This document shows, one piece after another, positions 18,600 to 27,634 of a stretch of DNA of 64,000 bases. Position numbers and translations under genes: made by a program. The number at the start of each line of letters is the position of its first letter. Within the stretch, counting starts at the first letter, position 1. The notes below the pieces were generated by a model that made no database searches, was not told the DNA's origin, and saw nothing but the letters and a program-made list of their open reading frames with translations. The DNA is from CAYNUJ01 sp964573255 (GTDB taxonomy: Bacteria > Bacteroidota > Ignavibacteria > Ignavibacteriales > Melioribacteraceae), in assembly GCA_964573255.1 (NCBI GenBank), contig CAZNJB010000017.1, positions 9,392 through 73,391 on the forward strand. Reading direction: 5' to 3'.

Positions 18600-19571
18600 A
18601 TGAAAAATCTATCCCGTAGAAGGTTTATTTATCTGTCTTCTTTAATGCCGGCTGTTTTGTCTAACGCAAAAAGTATAGATACATTTATCCAGCCGAAAAG
18701 AGCTTCTAATATTATTGCGGTTGCCACTTGGCCTTTCGGTAAGGCGGCAGTTGAAAAAGCTGTCGAGGTGATGAAAGCAGGCGGTACTTCTTTGGATGCA
18801 GTTGAAAAAGGAGCCAATGTTATTGAAGCGGACGGAAGCGTCGATACAGTAGGTTACGGTGGTATTCCGGATAATAAAGGTATTGTAACTCTCGATGCTG
18901 CTATTATGGATTGGAAGGGAAACGCAGGCGCAGTTGCATTCTTGCAAAATATTAAACACCCAATTTCAGTTGCAAGATTGGTTATGGAAAAGACAAAACA
19001 TGTTTTACTTGTAGGTGAGGGCGCATTGGAATTTGCGCTGGCTAATGGTTTCGAAGAGGAAAACCTTATTACTCCGGAAGCAGTAAAAATATGGAAACAA
19101 TACGCTGCAAAAAATAAGTTCAAATTAAAAGAGAACCACGATACAGTAGGAATATTAGCAATTGATAAAAATGGAAATTTAAGCGCCGGAGTTTCTACTA
19201 GTGGGACAGCATATAAATTACACGGCAGGGTCGGCGATAGTGCAATCCTGGGTGCGGGGCTTTATGCGGATAACAATGTTGGTGGAGCACTCGCTACCGG
19301 CTGGGGTGAATTTTCAATGAGGTCATTAGGAAGTTTTTTGATAGTGGAAAAAATGAGAGAAGGTTATTCCCCTCAGGAGGCTTGTGAAATTGCTGTTAAA
19401 CGCTTAGAAAAGTATATTAAAGATGATTATAATTCAATAAGTTATTTGGCACTAAATAAATCCGGAGAAATTGGAGCATTTTCATCTAATTCAAGATTTA
19501 GTTACGCAATCGCTACAGAAAAAGGAAGTAAAATTAAAAAAGCAAAATATCTAATGAGGAATTCCGGTTAA
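18600..19571 (+). CDS. Glycosylasparaginase-type Ntn hydrolase with Tat-like signal
   Basis: This enzyme of the N4-(beta-N-acetylglucosaminyl)-L-asparaginase / isoaspartyl peptidase family hydrolyses asparagine side-chain amides after self-cleavage. With the start at 18600 it has 323 residues; an ATG at 18594 is also in frame but abuts the AAAGGA ribosome site, so the second is preferred. The N-terminus SRRRFIYLSS is a twin-arginine-like export signal. The nucleophile Thr is in NHDTVGILAID (about T182), where the alpha and beta chains separate. GYGGIPDNKG and GDSAILGAGLYAD match substrate and autoprocessing segments. The stop overlaps the rsmI start (TAATG). Confidence 0.9.
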   Translation: MKNLSRRRFIYLSSLMPAVLSNAKSIDTFIQPKRASNIIAVATWPFGKAAVEKAVEVMKAGGTSLDAVEKGANVIEADGSVDTVGYGGIPDNKGIVTLDAAIMDWKGNAGAVAFLQNIKHPISVARLVMEKTKHVLLVGEGALEFALANGFEEENLITPEAVKIWKQYAAKNKFKLKENHDTVGILAIDKNGNLSAGVSTSGTAYKLHGRVGDSAILGAGLYADNNVGGALATGWGEFSMRSLGSFLIVEKMREGYSPQEACEIAVKRLEKYIKDDYNSISYLALNKSGEIGAFSSNSRFSYAIATEKGSKIKKAKYLMRNSG

Positions 19572-20257
19572 TGAAAGGAAGGTTATTTTTGGTACCAACA
19601 CCAATTGGCAATTATGATGATATAACACTTCGAGCATTGAAGGTTCTTAAAGAAGCAGATTTTGTTATTTGCGAAGAATTTAAACGCGGCAGAAGATTGC
19701 TTTCAGAATACAATATTGAGAATGAACTCTATTCAATAAATGAGCATAACGAAAAAGAAAATACTAAAGAAATAATAGAGATGTTATTGAGCGGGAAATC
19801 TGCGGCATTAATATCGGATGCGGGTTCTCCTCTCTTTTCCGATCCGGGTCACCATTTAGTCCGCGAGAGTATTGATTACGGATTTGATGTGATTCCATTG
19901 CCGGGTCCGAATAGTCTGCTGCCTGCTTTAATGGCAAGCGGATTAAACACGGAAAAGTTTTACTATTACGGTTGGCTTTCTCCTAAAAAAGAAATTCGAA
20001 GGAAAGAATTGCTTGAATTAAAAAGAAAGAAAGAGTTGATCGTATTTATGGAAACGCCCTACCGATTAGGGCGTTTATTGACGGATTGCAGAAATACCTT
20101 TGGTGAATTTGTACAAGGTGTTCTTGCTTACAAAATATCCATGCCGGAAGAAAAAATTATTAGAGGTACATTAAAAGAAATATCTATATTCACTGAAAAA
20201 CATTTACAGAAGGGTGAGTTTGTTTTGCTTGTGGACAATAGAAAAACCTTAAAATAG
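19571..20257 (+). CDS. rsmI: 16S rRNA (cytidine-1402 2'-O)-methyltransferase family protein
   Basis: A 228-residue tetrapyrrole-methylase fold protein of the RsmI family, which methylates the ribose of C1402 in the ribosomal decoding centre. Conserved blocks are VPTPIGNYDDITLRA, FVICEEFKRGRRLL, LISDAGSPLFSDPGH, PLPGPNSLLPALMASGL and FMETPYRLGRLL. It is slightly shorter than typical (about 270-290), lacking the C-terminal extension. Some proteins of this fold without the extension are called simply SAM methyltransferase, so target specificity is likely but not certain. Confidence 0.85.
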   Translation: MKGRLFLVPTPIGNYDDITLRALKVLKEADFVICEEFKRGRRLLSEYNIENELYSINEHNEKENTKEIIEMLLSGKSAALISDAGSPLFSDPGHHLVRESIDYGFDVIPLPGPNSLLPALMASGLNTEKFYYYGWLSPKKEIRRKELLELKRKKELIVFMETPYRLGRLLTDCRNTFGEFVQGVLAYKISMPEEKIIRGTLKEISIFTEKHLQKGEFVLLVDNRKTLK

Positions 20258-20366
20258 ATTTCTCATAGTTTTATACATAGATAAAAAATATTAATGGTCT
20301 GTGAAGCACATCACGTTATATTAAGATAACTTTTGTGATATTGCAGGCGTGAATTTCGAGGGGAAT

Positions 20367-20642
20367 ATGTTACAAGCATTAAAAGACAAGACCCAAACAT
20401 CAGAGAAAAATGATTCTTTCAAGAGTTTCTTTTTTCTTTATGTTATATCTCCCGTCAAATCCGGGTTAGCTGGATTTGCGGCGTTTTTTTCTATTCTCAT
20501 GATTACCAAAGCTTTAGGCTATCTATTAGGTACTCAGCCGACCTTTAACATCATTTTTGATGACGTACTTCTTTCTTCCATTGGATTTGTGTTGGTGTTT
20601 TTGATCAGATTTTTAGAAAATCTTAAAGATAAAGAGAATTAA
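20367..20642 (+). CDS. Small two-helix membrane protein
   Basis: Not recognised. With ATG at 20367, preceded by GAGGGG, it has 91 residues; an in-frame GTG at 20349 is less well placed. Two hydrophobic helices (about 22-45 and 60-82) are joined by a short loop, with charged termini. The gene converges on prfA: the two stop codons overlap by about four bases, so transcripts may collide. No family name can be offered. Confidence 0.6.
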   Translation: MLQALKDKTQTSEKNDSFKSFFFLYVISPVKSGLAGFAAFFSILMITKALGYLLGTQPTFNIIFDDVLLSSIGFVLVFLIRFLENLKDKEN

Positions 20643-21712
20643 GTTTCTTTAAGTTTTTCGGCACGATCCGCTATTTTTAATTTTTCTATCAACTCCGATA
20701 AATCGCCTTCCATAATATTGGAGAGGTTGTATAGCGTTAATCCTATTCTATGATCGGTAACTCTATTTTGGGGGAAGTTGTAAGTTCTTATTTTATCGCT
20801 TCTATCGCCACTTTTAACCATAGATTTTCTTTGAGCTGCAATCTCATTGGTTTGTTCGCTCATCTTCAAATCATATAATCTTGCTTTAAGAACCTTCATC
20901 GCCTTCTGACGATTTTTCAATTGCGATCTTTCATCCTGGCATTGAACCACAATTCCCGTAGGCAAGTGAGTTATCCTGATAGCGGTTTCAACTTTGTTAA
21001 CATTTTGACCCCCGGCGCCTCCGCTTCGATAAACGTCAATTCGTAAATCGTTGGGATCAACTTCTACTTCAACATCTTCCACCTCGGGCAGAACTACGAC
21101 CGATGCGGCAGAAGTATGAACTCTTCCGCTTGCTTCAGTTAACGGAACCCTTTGAACTCTATGGACGCCGCTTTCAAATTTAAGCACGCCGTAAACGTTT
21201 TTGCCTGTAATGGAAATAACAACCTCTTTAATTCCACCGAGTCCTGAAGATTCATTCAATTCGATTATTTCATAATTCCAGCCCTTTAATTCGACAAAAC
21301 GCGTATACATTCTCATCAAATCCGCTGCAAATAAGGCTGCCTCTTCTCCACCGGTTCCCTGACGAATTTCCATTATAACATTTTTATCGTCATTGGGGTC
21401 TTTGGGTATTAACAGAAATTTAATTTCCTCTTCAAGTTTTTCTTTTTTTTCCTTTAATCCGTCAATTTCATCTTCGGCAATTTCCACAAGCTCTTTATCT
21501 TCACCGGCGGCAATTATCTCTTCGTATTCTTCAATACTTTTAACGACTTCTTCATATTTATCAAATGCCTTAACAACATCTTCCAGTTCGCTTCGCTTTT
21601 TACTCAATTCAATTAACTTGTTTTGATTCGACATATTTGCCGGATCTGCGAGCTGTTTATTTAAATCATCGTAATTCTGTTTAATCTCTTTTAATTTCTC
21701 AATTAAGTCCAT
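20639..21712 (-). CDS. prfA: Peptide chain release factor 1
   Basis: RF1 reads UAA and UAG in the ribosomal A site and triggers peptide release. The start at 21712 (MDLIEKLKEIKQ) follows GAGG at good spacing; the reading frame stays open upstream to 21772 but those residues are not RF1-like. The 357-residue product has the standard length, with the GGQ motif in RSGGAGGQNVNKVETAIR and the C-terminal RSQLKNRQKAM segment. It is the last gene of a leftward set with miaA and a glycosyltransferase. No prmC methyltransferase follows. Confidence 0.97.
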   Translation of the reverse strand: MDLIEKLKEIKQNYDDLNKQLADPANMSNQNKLIELSKKRSELEDVVKAFDKYEEVVKSIEEYEEIIAAGEDKELVEIAEDEIDGLKEKKEKLEEEIKFLLIPKDPNDDKNVIMEIRQGTGGEEAALFAADLMRMYTRFVELKGWNYEIIELNESSGLGGIKEVVISITGKNVYGVLKFESGVHRVQRVPLTEASGRVHTSAASVVVLPEVEDVEVEVDPNDLRIDVYRSGGAGGQNVNKVETAIRITHLPTGIVVQCQDERSQLKNRQKAMKVLKARLYDLKMSEQTNEIAAQRKSMVKSGDRSDKIRTYNFPQNRVTDHRIGLTLYNLSNIMEGDLSELIEKLKIADRAEKLKET

Positions 21713-21764
21713 TATTTCCTCAAAATTTAGGACACAAAAATAAATAAATTGTAGCTGAATTACC

Positions 21765-23042
21765 TTAAGCAATTTTTCTCAGATAATTCAATATTTTAAT
21801 TTGTTCTTCAATCGGGGATTCTTTTGAAATATTTGGAAAAACATTCAAATTATTCATTCGTAGCAATTCATTCACTGCTGTAAATGTATCCATTTCGGGA
21901 AACTCGAAATCTCTCAAGTAGTGAATTAATTTTAACGTTCTAAATCCATCGAACCAAAACACTTTTTGTTTTCTTAATTGCTCACTCGTTTTACAATTTG
22001 TTCTGATATTATTCCAATTCTTTTCGAATGAATTTTCGATTAAAAAGTTATAAAGCGTTTCGGAAATCATACGGCTATTATTCAAATATTCTTCGGCAGA
22101 TAAATTGTGTTCGTCAAAAAACAGTTCGTTCCATTTTTTAAGAACCGAAAATGAATCAGGATGATAGAGCAAATATTCGTTACGCGATTGCTCGATGAAC
22201 CTTTTCACTCGCTGACCCGTACCAAAGGGAACCCTGAAAGAAGGACGAGGTGATGGGAATACTTTAGCATTATTTAACTTATGTATTTTAAAATTCTTTG
22301 CGAGTTTTTCCATAAAATAAAAATCTTCACCCGCTTTTCTTTTGTTCATCCCTCCTATTGTAATGTAACTTTCGTAATCGCATATCATTGTAGACCCGAT
22401 AGTATGAAATGCATACGGTGATTTTGAATATTGCAAACCAAGAATATAATAGCGAAGAAATATTTCGTAGTTAATTATTGCCCTGTCAATTAAATCGTTA
22501 CCGGAAAGTTTATGCTCGAAATTGATATATGCTGCTTTGGTTGATGGTAATTTAAATGCATTATAAATTGACTCGAGATAGTTGGTAGATACTTTGCAAT
22601 CCGAATCCAAGCAGATTATAAAATTATTTTCACTCTTTTTATAATCAAATTTAGTCAGTGCATAATCCATTCCTATTTTTCGTGCTAATCCCACTCCCCC
22701 CTCTTTGTCATTCAATTCATTACCGTTGGAAGATGCATCAATGATGTTTATGTGCAAGTTAGATGAATAATCTTTCAAAAAGGAAATGCTTTTTTCGTTA
22801 TCGGCTTTTACTTCTTCCGAAGCGGACAAAGTATTATTAACAACAAAAACGAATAAAGTTCTTTCTATAAGTGAGGAAGAATTTGCTTCTAAACTGGTTA
22901 ATAATTTTGGTAAATTTTCAAATTCGGCAAGTGACGGAATAACGCAGATTCCTTTGTATAGCAGATCGTCTTTTCTTACAAGGGGGTAATGGGTAAACAA
23001 AGGATTGCGTTCTAAATATTTTTTTACTTTATCGGGGTACAT
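21765..23042 (-). CDS. Family 2-like glycosyltransferase
   Basis: This 425-residue protein has a GT-A like N-terminal half: YKGICVIPSLAEFENLPKLL, a metal-site segment FIICLDSDCKVSTNYL near residue 150, and GGMNKRKAGEDFYFMEKL, which resembles the ED catalytic region of GT2 enzymes. The C-terminal 170 residues are helical and not recognised. It lies between miaA (overlap TAATG at 23042) and prfA in an apparent operon with housekeeping genes, an unusual place for a glycosyltransferase. Fold call is fairly firm, substrate unknown. Confidence 0.75.
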   Translation of the reverse strand: MYPDKVKKYLERNPLFTHYPLVRKDDLLYKGICVIPSLAEFENLPKLLTSLEANSSSLIERTLFVFVVNNTLSASEEVKADNEKSISFLKDYSSNLHINIIDASSNGNELNDKEGGVGLARKIGMDYALTKFDYKKSENNFIICLDSDCKVSTNYLESIYNAFKLPSTKAAYINFEHKLSGNDLIDRAIINYEIFLRYYILGLQYSKSPYAFHTIGSTMICDYESYITIGGMNKRKAGEDFYFMEKLAKNFKIHKLNNAKVFPSPRPSFRVPFGTGQRVKRFIEQSRNEYLLYHPDSFSVLKKWNELFFDEHNLSAEEYLNNSRMISETLYNFLIENSFEKNWNNIRTNCKTSEQLRKQKVFWFDGFRTLKLIHYLRDFEFPEMDTFTAVNELLRMNNLNVFPNISKESPIEEQIKILNYLRKIA

Positions 23043-23941
23043 TAAGAAAAATATCTCCGTAATAATTTTTCGGCGGCTTTATAATCACCTGCTTCGACCC
23101 AGTTTATTTTAATCCCTTCCCTTTCCATTTTTCTGAACCAGGTCATCTGGCGCTTAGCAAATTTATGAATAGCGCTGTTTAATTTTTGATACATATCATT
23201 ATAGTTCAATTCGCCTCTTAAGTAAAGGCTAAGGAATTTATATTCAAGCCCGAAGAACATCAACTTATCGTGAGGTATTCCAGCCTTCAGCAATTCTTCT
23301 GCCTCTTCAATCATCCCGTTTTCTAATCTTTCTTTTAACCGGACGGTAATGCGTTCTTTAATTTTATCTCTATCACTCATTACGCCTATTATGAAAGGAT
23401 TCGTATCAACGGGAATAATTTTGTTTGCCTTTTGTTCTTCGGCAACAATAATAGCTTTAATAGTTCGCTCTTTATCCGTTAAATCGGTTTTATTATGGAG
23501 TTCATTCTTTAATTTCTTTAATTTGGAAATTAATTCATCGTGAGTGAAAGAGTTTAATTCTTGAAAGCGTTGGTTAAAATCAACTTGCGTTAATTCATAT
23601 CTTTTAATAATTGCATGGAGATACATTCCGGTTCCACCAACAATAAAAGGGAGTTTATGCTGGTTCAAAATATTATTGAAAGCAAAATTAAAGTGCTCAA
23701 TAAACTTGAATAAATCGAATTCTTCGGATGGGTGAACAATATCTATGAGATGATAATTTATTTTCTTTCCATCAACTATATAATCATTAAAATCTTTTCC
23801 CGTACCGATATCCATTAAGCGGTAAACTTGACGGGAATCTGCGGAGATAATTTCCCCGTTGAATTTAGATGCCAGATATGCACCGAGACGTGTTTTCCCG
23901 ACCGCGGTTGGACCGAGTATTATAACCGATTTGTAATTCAT
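23042..23941 (-). CDS. miaA: tRNA dimethylallyltransferase
   Basis: MiaA adds an isopentenyl group to A37 of tRNAs reading codons starting with U. The 299 residues match family length. Visible are the P-loop GPTAVGKTRLG (residues 10-20), IISADSRQVYRLMDIGTGK, YHLIDIVHPSEEF, FIVGGTGMYLHAI and the C-terminal KRQMTWFRK. It is followed by a glycosyltransferase gene with overlapping start and stop, and preceded 10 bases away by the histidine-kinase-like gene. Confidence 0.97.
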   Translation of the reverse strand: MNYKSVIILGPTAVGKTRLGAYLASKFNGEIISADSRQVYRLMDIGTGKDFNDYIVDGKKINYHLIDIVHPSEEFDLFKFIEHFNFAFNNILNQHKLPFIVGGTGMYLHAIIKRYELTQVDFNQRFQELNSFTHDELISKLKKLKNELHNKTDLTDKERTIKAIIVAEEQKANKIIPVDTNPFIIGVMSDRDKIKERITVRLKERLENGMIEEAEELLKAGIPHDKLMFFGLEYKFLSLYLRGELNYNDMYQKLNSAIHKFAKRQMTWFRKMEREGIKINWVEAGDYKAAEKLLRRYFS

Positions 23942-23951
23942 AATATTTCAA

Positions 23952-26183
23952 TCAAATTATAACAGTCGGGAGAGTGATTGTAATAGTTAAACCTTTATCG
24001 CTTCTTCTTTTAGCGGTTACGCTTCCTTTCATTGCCGAAACTACTGTGCGAACAAATGCCAAACCAAAACCGGAATGGCCGTCTTTGTTAAAGGTAACAA
24101 ACGGTTCGAAAATTAAATCCATATTTTCTTCTTCAATTCCGCTTCCGTTATCAGAGATTTTAATGTTTACCTTATCGTTTTCCACTTGTGTTCTGACGGT
24201 AATGTTTCCTCCGAATGGCATCGCCTCAACGGAATTTAGCACAATTTCTTTAAGAACTTTATCGAAATAATCAGCATCGATACGAACAAGTACGTCCTCA
24301 TCTAATTTCATAATTACCGTACAATATTTATCTGATAGATAATTTTCGTAACTGCTGAAGAATTTCTCAATTCTTTTATTAAGAGAAATATCAACAAAAC
24401 GTAAATTCAATTCGGATTCGTCAATTACCGCGGCAAAATAGAGTTTGTCCAGAATTTCTTTGGCGGATTCTTTAATTAATTTTCCCAGTCCCCTTTCTTC
24501 TTCTTTTAATTCTTTTTGCAGCAAGTGATCCGCATAGTTTTTAATTAATACTGCCTTTGATTTAATGTTTTTACTAAGAAACTCAACCATTAATTTGGAG
24601 AAGTTCTTTTTTTCTTTGGCCAAAGTGGAATTTAATTGTTTGAATTTATTTCTTGCTTCAAAATATGTGTTAAATAATTTTCTTGCGTTTTCTTCGTCAT
24701 CTGAATCGAATCGCGAAGATTTGTTGATAATTATTAACACAAATCCGCCCTCATCTTCTTCGAACGGAATTGCAAGCAAGTTTTTTATATCCTTGAAAAC
24801 AGAATTTAATACATCTGAGTAAATTCGCGAGTCACGTCTGGCATCTTGAATTACTATCTTTTCGCCAATCTCCGATGAAAGTCCGGAAATACCTTCTCCC
24901 ATTTTTTGAAAAATTGTTTGAGAACCGTTTTCGCCTTTAATTGTGGCTTCGAGGAGATTACTCTCTTTTCGAGTAAATAAAACACACTTATCGGCGTCAA
25001 ATAATTTTGCGCATTCATCTTCAAAATTTGAAGTTAACTCGCTGATATTTTTTGCCGAAATTAAAGCTGTAAAGAAATCAAAATATTTTTTAGCATCAAT
25101 TTGCGGCAGTGATTCACTCTCCGGTTCAGGCGTTGGCTCGGTCTCAGGCAATGGTTGTTCTGCTGTTTCTTCCTGTGGAATATGCTCCGTTTCATTGGTC
25201 TCTGTTAATTCTGGGTCTTCCGGAGTAATGTCGATGGGAGGTGTTGCCAAAGGGTCAACCAATGTTTCATCGAAATCCGGAAAATTGTTTGAAGGAGTTT
25301 CTTCTTTATTATCGACAACATCGGGGGGAATATCGTTGAGTATATCCTCTTGTACAGCCGATTCATTTATTTCTGTCGGTACGTTTTCAGGAACAGCTTC
25401 TTCAAATGTTTCCGGTGTATTAATTTGATTGTCATTATTCTCCTCAAGCGACGGATCAAAAGGTTGATCAATATCCATAGGGGGTAAATCGATATCGCTG
25501 CCAATTAACTGAGAATCAATCGCTGGTGAATAAGGTTCTTCCAAAGCACCAAGAGGGTTTAAATAATCTGTAAAATCATCTGTGTCTTCAATGCTTTCCG
25601 CAACAGAGTTTTCAATAAATTTTGTAGTAAGTTCCTCAGTCGTTTCTTCAGAATTGTTTGTTTCAGATGATTCGGTTTTTTCGGAAACATCGTCTGTTGT
25701 ATTTTCATCCAAATTATTTTGCTCGACTTCCGGTATCGGTTCTTTCGATTCTTCTTTCTCTTCTTTTTCTTCTTGTTCCGGTTTCTCAATATTCGAATAC
25801 TTAAAAATATTTTCTTGTACTCGAATGTCACTATCAATGAGTGCTTGAATTTCATCCTTGGTCAAACAAACAACATAAGAATCTTCTGTAGCGACGGCAG
25901 TGCATATTCTGTTTGTGCCTTCAGCAAGTTCTTCCATTCCGAAGAAATCATCCTGCTTAAAGGTTAAATGTTCCGGACCGCCAAGAACGGTCTTGCGCAT
26001 TAAGCTAACTTGTCCCGAAATTATGAGATAAACATATTCACTTGGCGAACCTTCTGAAAATATCATTTGTCCGGCTGAAAATGTTAAAAACTTGCCACGT
26101 ATTTTTTCGCTATTTAATGCGGATATGTCTATATTTTCGAAAAGCTTATTGCTTTTAATTCTGTTAATTAATTTTTCATTCAT
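23952..26183 (-). CDS. Cyclic-nucleotide-binding / GAF / histidine-kinase-like signalling protein
   Basis: A 743-residue cytoplasmic protein with no signal peptide. Residues about 10-125 form a cyclic nucleotide-binding (CRP-like) beta-barrel (FSAGQMIFSEGSPSEYVYLI). About 130-360 is low-complexity sequence rich in Glu, Pro, Thr and Asp. About 370-500 is a GAF domain, then a helical dimerisation-like segment, and about 620-740 a HATPase domain with N-box EIVLNSVEAMPFGG, G1 DNGSGI and G2 SGFGLA. The segment that should hold the phosphate-accepting histidine reads EFLSKNIKSKAVLIKN and has none. It starts divergently from the glycosylase gene with only 15 bases between start codons. Confidence 0.85.
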   Translation of the reverse strand: MNEKLINRIKSNKLFENIDISALNSEKIRGKFLTFSAGQMIFSEGSPSEYVYLIISGQVSLMRKTVLGGPEHLTFKQDDFFGMEELAEGTNRICTAVATEDSYVVCLTKDEIQALIDSDIRVQENIFKYSNIEKPEQEEKEEKEESKEPIPEVEQNNLDENTTDDVSEKTESSETNNSEETTEELTTKFIENSVAESIEDTDDFTDYLNPLGALEEPYSPAIDSQLIGSDIDLPPMDIDQPFDPSLEENNDNQINTPETFEEAVPENVPTEINESAVQEDILNDIPPDVVDNKEETPSNNFPDFDETLVDPLATPPIDITPEDPELTETNETEHIPQEETAEQPLPETEPTPEPESESLPQIDAKKYFDFFTALISAKNISELTSNFEDECAKLFDADKCVLFTRKESNLLEATIKGENGSQTIFQKMGEGISGLSSEIGEKIVIQDARRDSRIYSDVLNSVFKDIKNLLAIPFEEDEGGFVLIIINKSSRFDSDDEENARKLFNTYFEARNKFKQLNSTLAKEKKNFSKLMVEFLSKNIKSKAVLIKNYADHLLQKELKEEERGLGKLIKESAKEILDKLYFAAVIDESELNLRFVDISLNKRIEKFFSSYENYLSDKYCTVIMKLDEDVLVRIDADYFDKVLKEIVLNSVEAMPFGGNITVRTQVENDKVNIKISDNGSGIEEENMDLIFEPFVTFNKDGHSGFGLAFVRTVVSAMKGSVTAKRRSDKGLTITITLPTVII

Positions 26184-26198
26184 ATTTGTTTGCTTTTA

Positions 26199-26804
26199 AT
26201 GAATACTATTTACAAAGGAATCAAGCATTTATCTAAATCCGATAAAGTAATATCAAGATTAATAAAAAAGTTTGGTAATTGCAATTTACAACCGCGAAAT
26301 GATTACTTCAATTTTTTAATTAAATCGATTATAGGGCAGCAACTTTCCTTATCGGCTGCGGCAAGTATTTGCAAAAGATTCGAAAAGTATTTCGGGAGTA
26401 ATCCCGAGCCAATAAAGATAATTCGTGCAAGAGAAACCACACTGAGAAAATTAGGGCTATCAAAAGCTAAATCTGTTTATGTGAAGGAACTTGCATCTGC
26501 AGTTTACAATAAAAATTTGATATTGGACAATATTGATAAGCTTACCGATGAAGAAATCATTGAAGAATTAATCAAAGTAAAGGGAATAGGCACCTGGACA
26601 GCACATATGTTTTTAATATTTGCATTAGCAAGGTTAAATATTCTGCCTTCCGGTGATCTTGGATTTAGAAAGGCTATTATGTTAAATTACGGACTTAAAA
26701 ATTTACCGACTGAGAAAGAAGTAGTTGAAATTTCCGGAAGAAACGGCTGGAGTCCATATAACAGTTTGGCGGCTTTATATCTCTGGAAATCTCTTGAAGA
26801 ATGA
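26199..26804 (+). CDS. DNA-3-methyladenine glycosylase II (AlkA-type, HhH-GPD)
   Basis: This base-excision enzyme removes alkylated purines from DNA. The start at 26199 gives 201 residues; an in-frame TTG at 26190 is less likely. The helix-hairpin-helix is in KVKGIGTWTAHMFLIFAL and the catalytic Asp is D153 in LPSGDLGFRKA, followed by WSPYNSLAALYLWK, a standard ending of the AlkA group. It lacks the N-terminal domain of E. coli AlkA, as many short homologues do. Four bases after its stop comes the sigma-factor gene. Confidence 0.92.
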   Translation: MNTIYKGIKHLSKSDKVISRLIKKFGNCNLQPRNDYFNFLIKSIIGQQLSLSAAASICKRFEKYFGSNPEPIKIIRARETTLRKLGLSKAKSVYVKELASAVYNKNLILDNIDKLTDEEIIEELIKVKGIGTWTAHMFLIFALARLNILPSGDLGFRKAIMLNYGLKNLPTEKEVVEISGRNGWSPYNSLAALYLWKSLEE

Positions 26805-26810
26805 ATCTTT

Positions 26811-27401
26811 ATGAATGAATTTACATCAAATACAATAAGTGAAGAAGAATTAATTGAGCAAGCTCAAGCCGGCAACAGAAAAGCTTTAGCCGAACTGGTA
26901 AAAAGGTACGAGCAGACAGTTTACAATTTTTCTTTTAAAATTTGTCGGAACCGGGAAAAAGCTGAAAACACTATGCAGGAAACATTCCTGAGCATGGTAA
27001 AAAACATTAAGCAGTTTTCCGGTAAGTCAAAATTATCTACTTGGCTCTATACTATTGTTTCTAATCATTGTCTTATGCTAGCCAGGGCCAGTAAGAACAA
27101 ATATTTTGATTCATTAGATGATGAAGAAACTTTAATTGATGAAAGCAATATTGCCGAGTGGAAAGTTACTCCTGATAATGTTACTGAAAACAACGAATTG
27201 AAAACGGTTCTTGATAAAGCAATAGAAAAGTTGCCGTTTGAATATAGAGTAGTATTTCTTTTGAGAGACGTTGAAGGTCTTTCAACCAAAGAAACCGGAA
27301 AAATTACGAATTTATCCATTCCGGCAGTTAAATCGAGATTACATAGAGCAAGAGCGTTTTTAAGAAACGAACTAAATAAAGTATTTAAAGATGAAAATTA
27401 A
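26811..27401 (+). CDS. ECF RNA polymerase sigma factor
   Basis: This 196-residue extracytoplasmic-function sigma factor has region 2 at about 20-90 (RKALAELVKRYEQTVYNFSF, AENTMQETFLSMVKNI, KLSTWLYTIVSNHCLM) and region 4 at about 128-185 (LPFEYRVVFLLRDVEGLSTK, then SIPAVKSRLHRARAFLR). It directs polymerase to a regulon set by stress. It overlaps by 11 bases the next gene, a small zinc-finger protein, the usual layout for a sigma factor and its anti-sigma partner. It sits immediately after a DNA glycosylase gene, suggesting co-expression. Confidence 0.93.
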   Translation: MNEFTSNTISEEELIEQAQAGNRKALAELVKRYEQTVYNFSFKICRNREKAENTMQETFLSMVKNIKQFSGKSKLSTWLYTIVSNHCLMLARASKNKYFDSLDDEETLIDESNIAEWKVTPDNVTENNELKTVLDKAIEKLPFEYRVVFLLRDVEGLSTKETGKITNLSIPAVKSRLHRARAFLRNELNKVFKDEN

Positions 27402-27633
27402 TCAAGTATCGTGTAAAGAAGTAATGCATCACATTTGTGATAATTTAGGAGAAGAGCTCGATTCGCCCAAATGCAGAGCGATTAAAGAGCATCTCGAAAA
27501 TTGTGACAATTGTCAGAAGTACTTTTCTTCGGTAGATAAGACTATTAAGTTTTATAAATTATATAACGTTGAAATTTCCCCCGATGAACATCGCCGCTTG
27601 CTGGATAAGTTAGGTTTAAGCGAAGAGGATTAA
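27391..27633 (+). CDS. Small zinc-finger anti-sigma-like protein
   Basis: An 80-residue cytosolic protein of the anti-sigma zinc-finger (zf-HC2/ZAS) type. The motif HLENCDNC (His-x3-Cys-x2-Cys) near residues 34-41 is the hallmark; an upstream Cys (CKEV or SPKC) would complete the site. There is no transmembrane segment, so it would sense a cytoplasmic signal such as redox or zinc. It overlaps the sigma gene by 11 bases. Its stop lies one base from the convergent MmcQ/YjbR gene. Confidence 0.8.
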   Translation: MKINQVSCKEVMHHICDNLGEELDSPKCRAIKEHLENCDNCQKYFSSVDKTIKFYKLYNVEISPDEHRRLLDKLGLSEED

Positions 27634-27634
27634 C

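Noticed and set aside
24943..25428. Rightward 161-codon Ser/Gly-rich frame
   Set aside because: It is the complement of the low-complexity acidic linker of the histidine-kinase-like gene; composition only.
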